This document shows positions 54,974-63,734 of a stretch of 64,000 nt of DNA, piece after piece. A program made the translations under genes and the position numbers. Position 1 is the first letter of the stretch. Each line of letters begins with the position of its first letter. Under the pieces are notes generated by a model. That model ran no database searches and was not told the origin of the DNA. It was given only the letters and a program-made list of their open reading frames with translations. Origin of the DNA: Saprospiraceae bacterium (lineage in GTDB: Bacteria > Bacteroidota > Bacteroidia > Chitinophagales > Saprospiraceae); contig JAIYAP010000013.1 of the NCBI GenBank assembly GCA_027488935.1, positions 62,001 through 126,000 on the forward strand, given 5' to 3'.

Positions 54974-56191
54974 TCATTCTTGGGTCTCCATCCACTCCCG
55001 CAATTCCCCAAAGGTCCGCAAAAGCGTAGCCGTCGCTTCCGAACTCAATCCCAAACTTTCGCAGCGTTTTAAAAACACATCCTCCAGAGACAAAGCGTCC
55101 AGTTGTTCGGTTTCGGTCAGTGCATCGAGGGCTGCAGCGCTGTGTGGACGCCTGATTTTGAGCAATTCCAGGTTTAGATCTTTGGCGATATCCCGAAGAT
55201 GGCGGTCCAATGCGGCAACTTCCTGGTCGCCCTCTACCCATATTTCTACCCAGGCGGGTAAAGGGGCCTCGGGATCGTGCAGTTTTTGCAGTTTTTCTTC
55301 TATTTCGGCGAGGGAGCCGCGAATGGTGGCCAGTTTTCTGAAAGTCGGCACCGGAATTTCCTGGATGTTGACCAATCCCTTGCCGGGTTCAACATCGCAG
55401 AGGAGCACCAGTTTTTTATCGGCGATTTCACTAAAACTGAGTGGAATGAGCGAGCCGCAATAGCGAATATGTTGTTTCTTCCCGACAATTTGCGGACGAT
55501 GGATATGTCCAAGGGCCACATAATCAAAGATTTCGGGAAATTGCTCGGCGGCGATGTTCTCCAGGTTGCCGATGTAAATATTGGCTTGCTCTTCGGTGGC
55601 AGCCGCGCCTTTGGCGTATAAATGTCCGGTCGTGAGTACGGGAATATCCAGTTTTTGCGCATCCAGTATTTCCTGGGCGCAGGCGGCCATTTCGTGGTAA
55701 TGCTTATAAATACCTTCTTTAATTCGGGTAATTCGATCGTCCATACCTTCCCCGGAAATACTGACGTGAAAATCGCGGTCGCGCAAAAACGGCACGGCGG
55801 CTACGAGGGCTAACGGTTTGCCCGCTGTTTCTTTGAGTAAAATTAGTTCCTCTTCGGGGCCACCGGCTTTTCCAATGACATGAATACCAAGGGCTTGCAA
55901 GAGGTTTTTGGGTGCTTCCAGTTTGCTGGGTGCGTCGTGGTTGCCGCCTATAATAACGATATGGCGACAATGGGTGCCGATCAGCCGGGATAAAAACTGG
56001 TAATACAAGGTTTCGGCACTGGTGGGCGGATTGTTGACATCAAAAATATCGCCCGCCACGATCAGGGCGTCTACTTGCTGGGCGGCGATGGTTTCGAGCA
56101 ACCAATCCAGGGCAAGGCCGTGTTCTGTGTCTCGACTTTGGCCGATGAACTTTTGGCCCAAATGCCAATCCGATGTATGTAAAAACCGCAA
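54974..56191 (-). CDS. sbcD: Exonuclease SbcD, Mre11-like nuclease subunit
   Basis: SbcD is the metallophosphatase nuclease that works with SbcC. The 405-residue protein has the metal ligands in order: HTSDWHLGQ (Asp8, His10), GDIFD (Asp48), GGNHD (Asn84, His85), then GHLY and GHIHRP histidines. The start codon is TTG at 56191, fixed by the conserved N-terminus MRFLHTSDWHLGQ; no ATG precedes it. The gene begins 4 bases after a DinB-like gene. In most bacteria sbcD lies next to sbcC, but here sbcC is at 21.7-25.4 kb. No missing residues were seen. Confidence 0.94.
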   Translation of the reverse strand: MRFLHTSDWHLGQKFIGQSRDTEHGLALDWLLETIAAQQVDALIVAGDIFDVNNPPTSAETLYYQFLSRLIGTHCRHIVIIGGNHDAPSKLEAPKNLLQALGIHVIGKAGGPEEELILLKETAGKPLALVAAVPFLRDRDFHVSISGEGMDDRITRIKEGIYKHYHEMAACAQEILDAQKLDIPVLTTGHLYAKGAAATEEQANIYIGNLENIAAEQFPEIFDYVALGHIHRPQIVGKKQHIRYCGSLIPLSFSEIADKKLVLLCDVEPGKGLVNIQEIPVPTFRKLATIRGSLAEIEEKLQKLHDPEAPLPAWVEIWVEGDQEVAALDRHLRDIAKDLNLELLKIRRPHSAAALDALTETEQLDALSLEDVFLKRCESLGLSSEATATLLRTFGELREWMETQE

Positions 56192-56195
56192 AATA

Positions 56196-56696
56196 TTAGT
56201 GTTTTAGGCGGGTAAACCGGATATAATCGGTGGAAGGTGGCTGCATCAAACCCAGTTGCCGGCCGATGGTCAGCAATTGTCCGCGATGAAACGTGCTGTG
56301 TTGAATGCAATGCTGGATCATTTCTGCCCGTGGTTGGCTGTAGGCATTTCCCGCCAGGTCTTTGTACGCAACAGTTTCCTCAAAAAAAGCATTCACCTGC
56401 GCCTGGATGTAATCGCGAAAATTGGCGGAATTGGCCAGCATACTTTCCATTAAAACGGCATTGCTGCCTTCAAAGGTATTGGCCAAAAAGATGGTAGGTA
56501 CATCTCCTTTCAAACGATGCAACCATACATCCTCGGCCGCATAAATGTGCAATAGGGTAAGGCGCACGGAAGGAAAACTCGATACAATCGGCTGTTCAAG
56601 CACCGTATCGGGTTGATCCTTAAACCATTGGATGTATTGTTCGTTGGCCCAAACATTAAAGGCCACGTAGTCTTTTAAAAGTGCACTTACATGCAT
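56196..56696 (-). CDS. DinB-like four-helix metal-binding protein
   Basis: The 166-residue protein fits the DinB/YfiT fold. Three histidines would bind the metal: one in LTLLHIYAAEDVW (about 49) and two in HCIQHSTFHRGQL (about 133 and 137). The conserved tail is QLGLMQPPSTDYI. Family members include DNA-damage-induced proteins and thiol-dependent transferases; the reaction here is not predictable. The gene runs into sbcD with a 4-base gap and so may share its transcript. Its 5' end lies 10 bases from the stop of the RNA methyltransferase gene. Confidence 0.9.
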   Translation of the reverse strand: MHVSALLKDYVAFNVWANEQYIQWFKDQPDTVLEQPIVSSFPSVRLTLLHIYAAEDVWLHRLKGDVPTIFLANTFEGSNAVLMESMLANSANFRDYIQAQVNAFFEETVAYKDLAGNAYSQPRAEMIQHCIQHSTFHRGQLLTIGRQLGLMQPPSTDYIRFTRLKH

Positions 56697-56706
56697 GACG
56701 AAGGAA

Positions 56707-57939
56707 TTATGCGGGTGATTGTTTTTCTAAAAGGGCCATATAAAAACCATCAAAGCCTTGATCCTGGGGCAAAATGCGTTTTTCTTCCAACATGCGAAAA
56801 TCGATACCTGCTGGACTATTCAAAAACGCGGTCACCTGATCCTGGTTTTCGGAAGGCAAGATACTGCAAGTGGCGTACACCATACGTCCGCCCGGCTTTA
56901 AAATCGGACTGTAACTTTGCAAGATTTCTTGTTGCAGTTCCCGCAATTGCTCGATGGCGGCGGGTTTCAATTTCCATTTGGCATCCGGGTTGCGGCGCAA
57001 AATGCCCAATCCGCTACAGGGCACATCGAGCAGCAGGCGGTCGGCCGAATCATACAGGCGTTTTACTACTTTTTTACTTTCGATCACCCGGGTTTCGATG
57101 TTGGGTGCGCCACCTCGACTGGCCCGTTTGCGCAATTCGGCCAATTTCCATTCGACGGTATCGAGGGCGATCAGACTGCCTTTGCCTTGCATCAGGGCGG
57201 ATATATGGAGTGCTTTACCGCCCGCGCCTGCACAGGCATCCACCACGCGCATACCGGGCGCAGGCGCGAGCAGTTGCGCAACCAATTGACTGCTATAGTC
57301 TTGCACTTCAAACATGCCTGCCCGAAACGCTTTGGTGGTAAATACATTTTGGCGTTTCAGCAAGCGCAAGGCCAAATCATCGCCGATGGGTTCGGATTCC
57401 ACGCCTTCTTCCAACAGTTGCTTTTGCAGGGCAATGCGGTTGGTTTTTAGGGTGTTGGTGCGCAATACGACCGAAGCCTGTTTATTTAAATGATGCAGGG
57501 TTTCGTCCCAGGCATCGCCCAATTCCTGTGCGCCGCGGTCGTCCAACCAATCGGGAATGCTTTCGCGAAAACGGCGGGTTTCAAGCAAACCTTGTGCTTT
57601 GTGCAGGATCAATTTGGGGTGTAAGGCTTCCCATTCGCGCCATTCGGGCAGGGCAGGGGCGCCTTGCAGCAAAAAGTGGATGCCGATGATATGCCAGAAA
57701 TCGGCCTCGCGTTCGGGTGTGCGTCCTAAAATAGCGCTGTACAAGCGAAAATAGCGCACCACTTCGTAGGTGGTTTCTGCGATAAATGCCCGGTCGCGGC
57801 TGCCCGCTTTGGGGTTGTTGCGCAGGGTATGTTCAATCACCTTGTCGGCGTACCGGTCGTCCAAAAAAATGGAATACAGCGATTGGGCGACCGCGCGCAC
57901 CAAAATCGGGTGGAGTTTTTGTTGTGTAAAAGTAGACAT
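56707..57939 (-). CDS. RsmB-like RNA (cytosine-C5) methyltransferase
   Basis: The 410-residue protein has an N-terminal NusB-like helical region (about 10-140) and a C-terminal SAM-dependent domain with motif I VVDACAGAGGKALH, motif IV DVPCSGLG (cysteine needed for release) and motif VI TCSILPSENQ (catalytic cysteine). This is the arrangement of RsmB/Nop2-family m5C methyltransferases acting on rRNA. It begins only 5 bases downstream of a TACCTTTG promoter box, so its mRNA may be leaderless. It is the first gene of the run leading to the DinB-like gene and sbcD. Family firm; target base not assigned. Confidence 0.9.
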   Translation of the reverse strand: MSTFTQQKLHPILVRAVAQSLYSIFLDDRYADKVIEHTLRNNPKAGSRDRAFIAETTYEVVRYFRLYSAILGRTPEREADFWHIIGIHFLLQGAPALPEWREWEALHPKLILHKAQGLLETRRFRESIPDWLDDRGAQELGDAWDETLHHLNKQASVVLRTNTLKTNRIALQKQLLEEGVESEPIGDDLALRLLKRQNVFTTKAFRAGMFEVQDYSSQLVAQLLAPAPGMRVVDACAGAGGKALHISALMQGKGSLIALDTVEWKLAELRKRASRGGAPNIETRVIESKKVVKRLYDSADRLLLDVPCSGLGILRRNPDAKWKLKPAAIEQLRELQQEILQSYSPILKPGGRMVYATCSILPSENQDQVTAFLNSPAGIDFRMLEEKRILPQDQGFDGFYMALLEKQSPA

Positions 57940-57944
57940 TGGGG

Positions 57945-57952
57945 CAAAGGTA
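57945..57952 (-). promoter_or_regulatory. -7 promoter box TACCTTTG at leaderless distance
   Basis: Minus-strand TACCTTTG separated from the methyltransferase ATG by only 5 bases. Transcription from this box would begin at or next to the start codon. Confidence 0.55.
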
Positions 57953-58018
57953 CGATGCGGGAAGCGGAGTTTATGATTTCTTCTACTTTCCCCCTATTTT
58001 ACGCCCAAAATCCACACC

Positions 58019-59776
58019 ATGGAATTACGCGCCGCCATCCTCCAAACCGCCACCGAAACCCGTACCCTGCTTCCAAATCAGTACAATTCCTTCGAGGACT
58101 TATATGTTGATTTTCAACAAGAAAGCATTGAAAGTGGACTGCGGGTGTCGCTGTTTTTGCATCCCAAACAGGATGTGGTGCTCCAACGGGTGGAATTGCA
58201 ATACGCGGTAAAATGGCCCGAAAATGCGCGCTTTTTTGCCAACGGCTACCAGTCCTGGAGTGAAAGTACCTGGTTGCCTTTAAACGGTACGATGCCGCGC
58301 CTGCGTCCGATCGCCCGCAAGCGCATGGGCCTGTACGGCGATGATGCCATTCCCAATATTCCCCACGGCGCTGGTAACTTACACGCCTGGACGTATTGCC
58401 AAGTTGATTTAGGCAACGGACAACAACAATTGATCGGCTCCACCAGTGAAAAGACGGGATTTACCTTGTTTTTATACAACCATCAAACGGGGATCTTAAC
58501 CATCCGCAAAGATTTGGAGCAGTTGGGTTTATCGCATTCGTTTCCACTGCTGGAAATTTGGGCGCGCACGGGTCAGCCAAAGGAATTGTTTGATCCTTAT
58601 TTCGAGCAAATGGAAATTCCCAAGGTTTCCGCGCGCAAGGCGATTGGTTGGACGAGCTGGTACCAGTATTTTACAAAGATCAATGCCCCGCTGTTATTAA
58701 AGGAATTGGAGGGCTTTTCTACGTTTATAAAAGACACGCAACCAAGCGATTGTGATGTGTTTTTTCAAATCGACGATGGTTGGCAAACGGCGGTAGGGGA
58801 TTGGCGTTCCGCAAATGCCGGCTTTCCGCAGGGTATGGCGGCCATGGCGCAAGCGATCCGAAAAGAACAAATGCAGCCGGGCTTGTGGTTGGCTCCTTTT
58901 ATCGCCGCATCGCACTCCGAATTGGTACAAAAACATCCCGATTGGCTGCTCAAAGATGCCAAAGGTAAACGGGTGATCGTGGGTTGGAACCCGCTTTGGA
59001 AACCCAAACCCGGCTTGTTTCGCTCGGGTGGCTGGTATTATGCCCTCGATTTTTACAACCCGCAAGTGCAGGATTACCTGAGTGGCGTATTTCACGTTAT
59101 GCTGAAAAACTGGGGTTTCGAACTTCTGAAACTGGATTTTTTATTTGCGGTTTGTCTGGCCCCTCCCTCCGGTAAAACCCGCGGACAAGTGATGCACGAG
59201 GCGATGGTTTGGTTGCGCAAACAAATGGGCGACCACAAAATGCTGGCTTGTGGGGTACCGCTGGGCGCTGCGTTTGGTTTGGCCGATTATGGCCGGATCG
59301 GCGGCGATGTGCAACTGGCCTGGGACAATCCGCTGTTGCGATGGTTGGGGCACCGGGAAATGGTGAGTACCCTGGCTTCTTTACGCAACACCCTGGGACG
59401 CTGGCCTTTGCACCAACGCGCCTTTTTGAACGATCCGGATGTATTTATCCTAAGAAGTAATGATCAACAACTGACACCCACGCAGCAGTACACCGTGTTG
59501 ATTATCAATGCCTTGTTGGGTGGCGTGTTGTTTACATCCGATTCGGTGGCTGGATATAGCGGCGAGCAAATCAGCGAATACCAGGAGGCCTTGGAATTGC
59601 TGCATACACAGGTGTTGGACGTTAAAATGCTAACGCCGGATGTATATCAAATCGATTTTCAGGAACAAAACGGCAAGCTGCGCCATGCATTTTGTAATTT
59701 AAATGCAAAACCGGTAGCCTTTCAAACCGTTTCAGGTGTGATGATGGAATTACAGGCGTATGAAAGTTTGCTGTAG
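58019..59776 (+). CDS. Alpha-galactosidase, GH36 family
   Basis: The 585-residue protein has the GH36 layout: N-terminal beta-sandwich (about 1-190, FFANGYQSWSES), TIM barrel (about 200-510) and a small C-terminal beta domain. Family marks are IGWTSWYQYFTKI, FFQIDDGWQTAVGDW, GLWLAPFIAASHSEL, the nucleophile in LLKLDFLF (Asp373) and the acid/base in RIGGDVQLAWD (Asp430). No signal peptide, so it acts in the cytosol on imported alpha-galactosides. It is shorter than the usual 700 residues. It stands alone and converges on yqgE with a 3-base gap. Confidence 0.9.
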   Translation: MELRAAILQTATETRTLLPNQYNSFEDLYVDFQQESIESGLRVSLFLHPKQDVVLQRVELQYAVKWPENARFFANGYQSWSESTWLPLNGTMPRLRPIARKRMGLYGDDAIPNIPHGAGNLHAWTYCQVDLGNGQQQLIGSTSEKTGFTLFLYNHQTGILTIRKDLEQLGLSHSFPLLEIWARTGQPKELFDPYFEQMEIPKVSARKAIGWTSWYQYFTKINAPLLLKELEGFSTFIKDTQPSDCDVFFQIDDGWQTAVGDWRSANAGFPQGMAAMAQAIRKEQMQPGLWLAPFIAASHSELVQKHPDWLLKDAKGKRVIVGWNPLWKPKPGLFRSGGWYYALDFYNPQVQDYLSGVFHVMLKNWGFELLKLDFLFAVCLAPPSGKTRGQVMHEAMVWLRKQMGDHKMLACGVPLGAAFGLADYGRIGGDVQLAWDNPLLRWLGHREMVSTLASLRNTLGRWPLHQRAFLNDPDVFILRSNDQQLTPTQQYTVLIINALLGGVLFTSDSVAGYSGEQISEYQEALELLHTQVLDVKMLTPDVYQIDFQEQNGKLRHAFCNLNAKPVAFQTVSGVMMELQAYESLL

Positions 59777-59779
59777 GAA

Positions 59780-60340
59780 TTAATTCCAGCTCATTTGTTC
59801 CGGCATGTCGGAGATAATTTCAAACAAATCACCTTTGTCGTACATGATCTGGCTCCATAGGGTAGTCGGTTCAGATCGGAACAAATAATTGGAATCCATG
59901 GAGGCGGTCACCCAGGAGCCGGTTTCCATTTCGTCTTCCAATTGTCCACCCGACCAGCCAGAATAACCCACGAAAAAGCGGATGTTTTCGGGCTTCACCA
60001 GATCGGCATTGATCAGGAATTTCAATTTATCAAAATTGCCGCCCCACCATACGCCGGTGCTCACTTTGATGCTTTCTTCCAGCAAATCACCCATATTGTG
60101 CACATAATGCAAGGTGTCGGTTTGCACCGGACCACCGTAGTACACTTCTGCGTCAAAGAATGGAAAATCTTGCATCAGGTCGTTCACCTTCATATCAATA
60201 GTCTTGTTCAACACGAAGCCGATGCTGCCCTGGTCATGGTGCTCGCACAGCAACACCACTGCGCGTTTGAAGTAAGGATCAAGCATAAAAGGCTCAGCAA
60301 GAAGTGCTTGTCCACTTTTTATTATTGATTTCGCTGCCAT
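59780..60340 (-). CDS. yqgE: YqgE/AlgH family protein
   Basis: The 186-residue protein shows the family blocks GQALLAEPFMLDPYFKRAV, LLCEHHDQGSIGFVLNK, YYGGPVQTDTLHYVHN and FFVGYSGWSGGQLEDEM. The ATG at 60340 is used; an in-frame TTG two codons upstream is less likely. YqgE proteins are widespread and conserved, with a known fold, but no agreed function; AlgH is named from alginate regulation in Pseudomonas. It lies downstream of ribD in the same direction with an 86-base gap. Confidence 0.93.
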   Translation of the reverse strand: MAAKSIIKSGQALLAEPFMLDPYFKRAVVLLCEHHDQGSIGFVLNKTIDMKVNDLMQDFPFFDAEVYYGGPVQTDTLHYVHNMGDLLEESIKVSTGVWWGGNFDKLKFLINADLVKPENIRFFVGYSGWSGGQLEDEMETGSWVTASMDSNYLFRSEPTTLWSQIMYDKGDLFEIISDMPEQMSWN

Positions 60341-60426
60341 AGTCAAATACTTGGATTATTGTACACGGGACGAAAATAGGTACCTGTAATGTGATTAGCA
60401 AGTGCCTTTTCATTTTTTTACATATT

Positions 60427-61470
60427 TTATTTTGCCACACTGCGCACGTACACCGAAATCTGGTCGTCTTGCACCTTAAACCGGGTTTTCAAATCCAGCT
60501 GCACGGGCAAGTCTGGGGCAGAAATTCCACCACCAAGCATTTGCGCGTTTTCAATAACCCGAATTTCATCCCAATAGTTCTGAGAAATAAACTGTTTTAA
60601 CAAATGAGCGCCACCTTCCACCAGCAAACTGGTTTTTTGGGCCTGACTGAGTTGTTCCAGCAACGCCGGAATTTCGAACGGATCATAACGGTCCATAAAT
60701 TGCAGTTTTTGCCAGTCGCCGGTTCTTGGCGGACCATAAATCCAGGTTTCCTGCTGGTCATCGAACAAATGATAATCGCCGGGGATATTGGCGTGGCGGT
60801 CCAGGGCAATACGCAAAGGGTTGGGACCAGGGTAGGCGCGGGTATTTAAACTTGGATTATCCACCATGGCGGTTGTATTTCCCACTAAAATAGCGGCAAT
60901 TTCACTGCGCCAACGATGGTTCAATCGTTGGGTGATTGGGTTGGAAATAGAAGTGCGTGCTCCCGAAATTCCGATGTAGCCATCCTGGCTTTGCGCCCAT
61001 TTCAGGATGATATAGGGTGTTTTTTGTTGAATCCATTTGAAAAATATGCGGTTCAGCCAGGCACCTGCATCTTCCAGTAAACCAGTTTCTACTTCAATGC
61101 CGGCAGCGCGGATTTTTTCAACCCCTTTTCCGGCGACCAAAGGGTTTGGGTCCAAATTGCTGATGACCAGTTTTTTTACCTGATTTTTGATCACCAGATC
61201 GGCACAGGGCGGTGTTTTGCCATAATGGGAACAAGGCTCGAGCGAACAATACAAGGTGGCGGCTTCGATCAAAGAACGATCTTCCGGTTGCACCGATTGA
61301 AAGCAATTGACTTCCGCGTGCGGACCGCCGTATTGTGCATGAAAGCCTTCGCCGAGGATGCGATGTTCGTATACCAATACAGCGCCTACTATCGGATTGG
61401 GGGCAACGTTGCCAGCCCCCAATTGGGCAAGTTCGAAACAACGTTGCATGTATAAGGGGTTGGTCAACAA
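60427..61470 (-). CDS. ribD: Bifunctional riboflavin biosynthesis deaminase/reductase RibD
   Basis: RibD deaminates the pyrimidine intermediate of riboflavin synthesis and then reduces its ribosyl side chain, both in the cytosol. The deaminase domain (about 1-145) has the zinc site PHAEVNC (His51, catalytic Glu53) and CSLEPCSHYGKTPPC (Cys80, Cys89). The reductase domain (about 148-347) has KWAQSQDGYI, TAMVDNPSLNTR and SLLVEGGAHLL. The best start is TTG at 61470, since the usual N-terminus (M..xxYMxRCxELA) begins seven residues before the first ATG. It follows pyrF by 25 bases. Confidence 0.93.
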   Translation of the reverse strand: MLTNPLYMQRCFELAQLGAGNVAPNPIVGAVLVYEHRILGEGFHAQYGGPHAEVNCFQSVQPEDRSLIEAATLYCSLEPCSHYGKTPPCADLVIKNQVKKLVISNLDPNPLVAGKGVEKIRAAGIEVETGLLEDAGAWLNRIFFKWIQQKTPYIILKWAQSQDGYIGISGARTSISNPITQRLNHRWRSEIAAILVGNTTAMVDNPSLNTRAYPGPNPLRIALDRHANIPGDYHLFDDQQETWIYGPPRTGDWQKLQFMDRYDPFEIPALLEQLSQAQKTSLLVEGGAHLLKQFISQNYWDEIRVIENAQMLGGGISAPDLPVQLDLKTRFKVQDDQISVYVRSVAK

Positions 61471-61495
61471 TGTATTCAGTTAAGTGGATGGAAGG

Positions 61496-62311
61496 CTAAA
61501 TCTTAGCCAAAATCGCGGCCATGGCCTGTTGCAGTGCGAGCGCTTCTGCCCGTGCTTTTTCGGCAAAATCAATTCCGGCGCTGGCGTACAAAATACCGCG
61601 GGAGGAGTTAACGAGCAAACCGCAGTCTTTGTTCAATCCGTGCGCACAAATGGCTTCCAAATCTCCACCCTGAGCACCCACGCCCGGTACCAGCAAAAAG
61701 TGCTCCGGCGCAAGCGCGCGTACGCCCGCGAAGGCTTCGGGATGGGTGGCGCCTACTACAAACATCAGGTTTTCGGGCGTACCCCAGGCCTGGGCTTGCA
61801 CGAGCACCTTTTCGAATAACTTGCGGTGTTCGCCTTCCTGGACGGTTTGCTGAAAATCAGCACTGCCCGCATTGGAAGTTAAGGCCAGGAGAATCACCCA
61901 TTTATCCTGAAATCCGGTAAAAGGTTGCACACTATCGGCACCCATGTAAGGCGCAACGGTGATGGCGTCGCAATGTAATTGATTGAAAAAGGCCTCGGCG
62001 TACATGCGGCTAGTATTGCCAATGTCGCCGCGTTTGGCATCTGCAATAATTAGGTGTGAACTGCCGATATAATCGACCGTTTTTTGAAACGTGACCCAGC
62101 CTTTTGGTCCCAGGGCTTCGTAAAATGCTAAATTGGGCTTGTAGGCTACACAAAGATCGCGCGTTGCGTCAATGATGGCGCAATTGAACGCATAGATCGG
62201 ATCGGGTTCCGATTGCAAATGCGGGGGGATTTTAGAAAGTTCGGGGTCAAGGCCCACGCAGAGAAAGGATTGTTTCTCAAAAATGCTGGCAACTAATTGT
62301 AAACGATTCAT
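61496..62311 (-). CDS. pyrF: Orotidine 5'-phosphate decarboxylase (subfamily 2)
   Basis: PyrF makes UMP from orotidylate. From the ATG at 62311 the enzyme has 271 residues, the length of the subfamily 2 enzymes; a longer frame to 62434 runs through a palindromic repeat and is rejected. It has [26 protein letters not shown], the catalytic lysine in [12 protein letters not shown], and [11 protein letters not shown]. The ATG lies 4 bases after a TACTTTTG promoter box, so the mRNA may be leaderless. It is followed by ribD in the same direction. Confidence 0.95.
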   Translation of the reverse strand: MNRLQLVASIFEKQSFLCVGLDPELSKIPPHLQSEPDPIYAFNCAIIDATRDLCVAYKPNLAFYEALGPKGWVTFQKTVDYIGSSHLIIADAKRGDIGNTSRMYAEAFFNQLHCDAITVAPYMGADSVQPFTGFQDKWVILLALTSNAGSADFQQTVQEGEHRKLFEKVLVQAQAWGTPENLMFVVGATHPEAFAGVRALAPEHFLLVPGVGAQGGDLEAICAHGLNKDCGLLVNSSRGILYASAGIDFAEKARAEALALQQAMAAILAKI

Positions 62312-62315
62312 GGGG

Positions 62316-62323
62316 CAAAAGTA
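62316..62323 (-). promoter_or_regulatory. -7 promoter box TACTTTTG at leaderless distance before pyrF
   Basis: Minus-strand TACTTTTG with only 4 bases (CCCC) before the pyrF ATG. Confidence 0.55.
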
Positions 62324-62349
62324 GGTGATAAACCACACTACTGGATATA

Positions 62350-62444
62350 TTTCGCGCAGATGTAACACAGATGCATTTTCGCAGATGCTACGCAGATTTT
62401 TCTGCGTAACATTTGGCTTTTTTCTGAGTAACATCTGCGCGAAA
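62350..62444. repeat. Nested palindromic intergenic element (GCAGATGTTACACAG family), copy 2
   Basis: Outer arms TTTCGCGCAGATGTAACACA (62350 on) and its near-complement ending at 62444; inner hairpin GCAGATGCTACGCAGA / TCTGCGTAACATTTGGC. Same architecture as 9440-9533 although the inner sequences differ at matching positions. It lies between anmK and pyrF. Confidence 0.8.
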
Positions 62445-62489
62445 TAAAGATGTCGAGTAGCGTGGAGATAAACAAAGAAACCAGTGCTG

Positions 62490-63686
62490 TTAACCCGGCA
62501 AGGATATTTTTCCCATGCTCAAATAGGGGATTCCGCCGAGTTTCAAATCAGGCGCAGCACTTCCGATGAGGGTTTCATTGGCCAAAACGGCGAATAAAAC
62601 GGCTTCTTTGGCATCACCCGGTATGCCAAGATCCCGCATCGGACATATTTTCCAGTCGGGTAAAAGTTGTTTCAAATGTTGTACCAGGGTTTGGTTTCCT
62701 GCACCACCGCCACTTAAATACAGGGCTTTGGGGGCGCCCGTACCTTGTACACGATTAAGTGCATCCGCAATGGTTTCTGCACTCAGGCGGTTGAGCGTGG
62801 ACATTTGGTTGAACGGATTTAATTGACCCTTCGGATGTTGTGCAAAAACGGCATCGGCCCAGGCGGTGCTGAATTGCTCGGGCCCCGTGGTTTTTGGAAA
62901 CGGCAAGGCAAAAAAAGGATCACTTTTGAATATTTCCAATAAGCCCTGATCGACCACCCCCGCAGCGGCTTGTGCCCCATTGGCATCGTAATCGACCTCG
63001 AACAGGCGCCGGGCAAAGGCATCCAGGAGCGTATTGCCGGGGCCGGTATCCGTCGCGAACACGTCGGAAGCGTGTCCGTTGGCGGGTAAATAGGTGAAAT
63101 TGCCGATTCCGCCGATGTTTAGTAAAAATCGGTCTTCATCGGGCGAGGAGAATAGAAAATAGTCGCCATACAAGGCCAAAGGTGCCCCTTCGCCCCCGCC
63201 AGCGAGGTGTTTTTGTCGAAAATCGCTGATCGTAATGATGCCCGTTCGGCGCGCGATATGATCGCCATCGCCCATTTGCAGGGTCGCATTGGGGTAATGG
63301 TCTTGCTGGTGCTGGCTACGAGGGGCGTGCATGAGGGTTTGGCCGTGGCTGGCAATAAGGTCAATTTCGTGGGGTTGGATGCCCATTCTTTGGAGCATCG
63401 TATTGATCAGTGCGGCGTGTTTTTCCGCGATCAGGACATTTAAAATGCTCAGAAATTGGAAGTCTACCTGTTTTTGGGCAAAAACCTTGCGGATTTCGGC
63501 TTTAAATTCGGCATCATACGGGGCGGTTTCAAAATGGACCAGATTTACTTCAGTCTTTTTTCCGCCGTTTCGAATGGCGCAAATGGCCATGTCCAGTCCA
63601 TCCAAAGAGGTGCCCGACATCAGGCCGATGATGTTGCGGACCGGTTTTTGGGCAATATGGGCCAGTTTTAGGATATCTGATAGCAT
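62490..63686 (-). CDS. anmK: Anhydro-N-acetylmuramic acid kinase
   Basis: AnmK phosphorylates and opens 1,6-anhydroMurNAc from recycled cell wall to give MurNAc 6-phosphate. The 398-residue protein has the N-terminal phosphate loop [15 protein letters not shown] (about 20-33), [52 protein letters not shown] and [13 protein letters not shown], all expected in the ASKHA fold of the family. Length is slightly above the usual 370. It is followed by a palindromic repeat and pyrF. A TAATTTTG box lies 41 bases upstream (63727-63734). Confidence 0.94.
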   Translation of the reverse strand: MLSDILKLAHIAQKPVRNIIGLMSGTSLDGLDMAICAIRNGGKKTEVNLVHFETAPYDAEFKAEIRKVFAQKQVDFQFLSILNVLIAEKHAALINTMLQRMGIQPHEIDLIASHGQTLMHAPRSQHQQDHYPNATLQMGDGDHIARRTGIITISDFRQKHLAGGGEGAPLALYGDYFLFSSPDEDRFLLNIGGIGNFTYLPANGHASDVFATDTGPGNTLLDAFARRLFEVDYDANGAQAAAGVVDQGLLEIFKSDPFFALPFPKTTGPEQFSTAWADAVFAQHPKGQLNPFNQMSTLNRLSAETIADALNRVQGTGAPKALYLSGGGAGNQTLVQHLKQLLPDWKICPMRDLGIPGDAKEAVLFAVLANETLIGSAAPDLKLGGIPYLSMGKISLPG

Positions 63687-63726
63687 CGCTTGTTGTTTAG
63701 ATTGCCGTTTTTCAGGAAGGGTAGGG

Positions 63727-63734
63727 CAAAATTA
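63727..63734 (-). promoter_or_regulatory. -7 promoter box TAATTTTG before anmK
   Basis: Minus-strand TAATTTTG, an exact TAnnTTTG match, 40 bases upstream of anmK; it overlaps the stop codon of the preceding gene. Confidence 0.45.

Noticed and set aside
62312-62434. 41-residue N-terminal extension of pyrF
   Set aside because: The extension is encoded by the palindromic repeat and promoter region; the family N-terminus fits the ATG at 62311.
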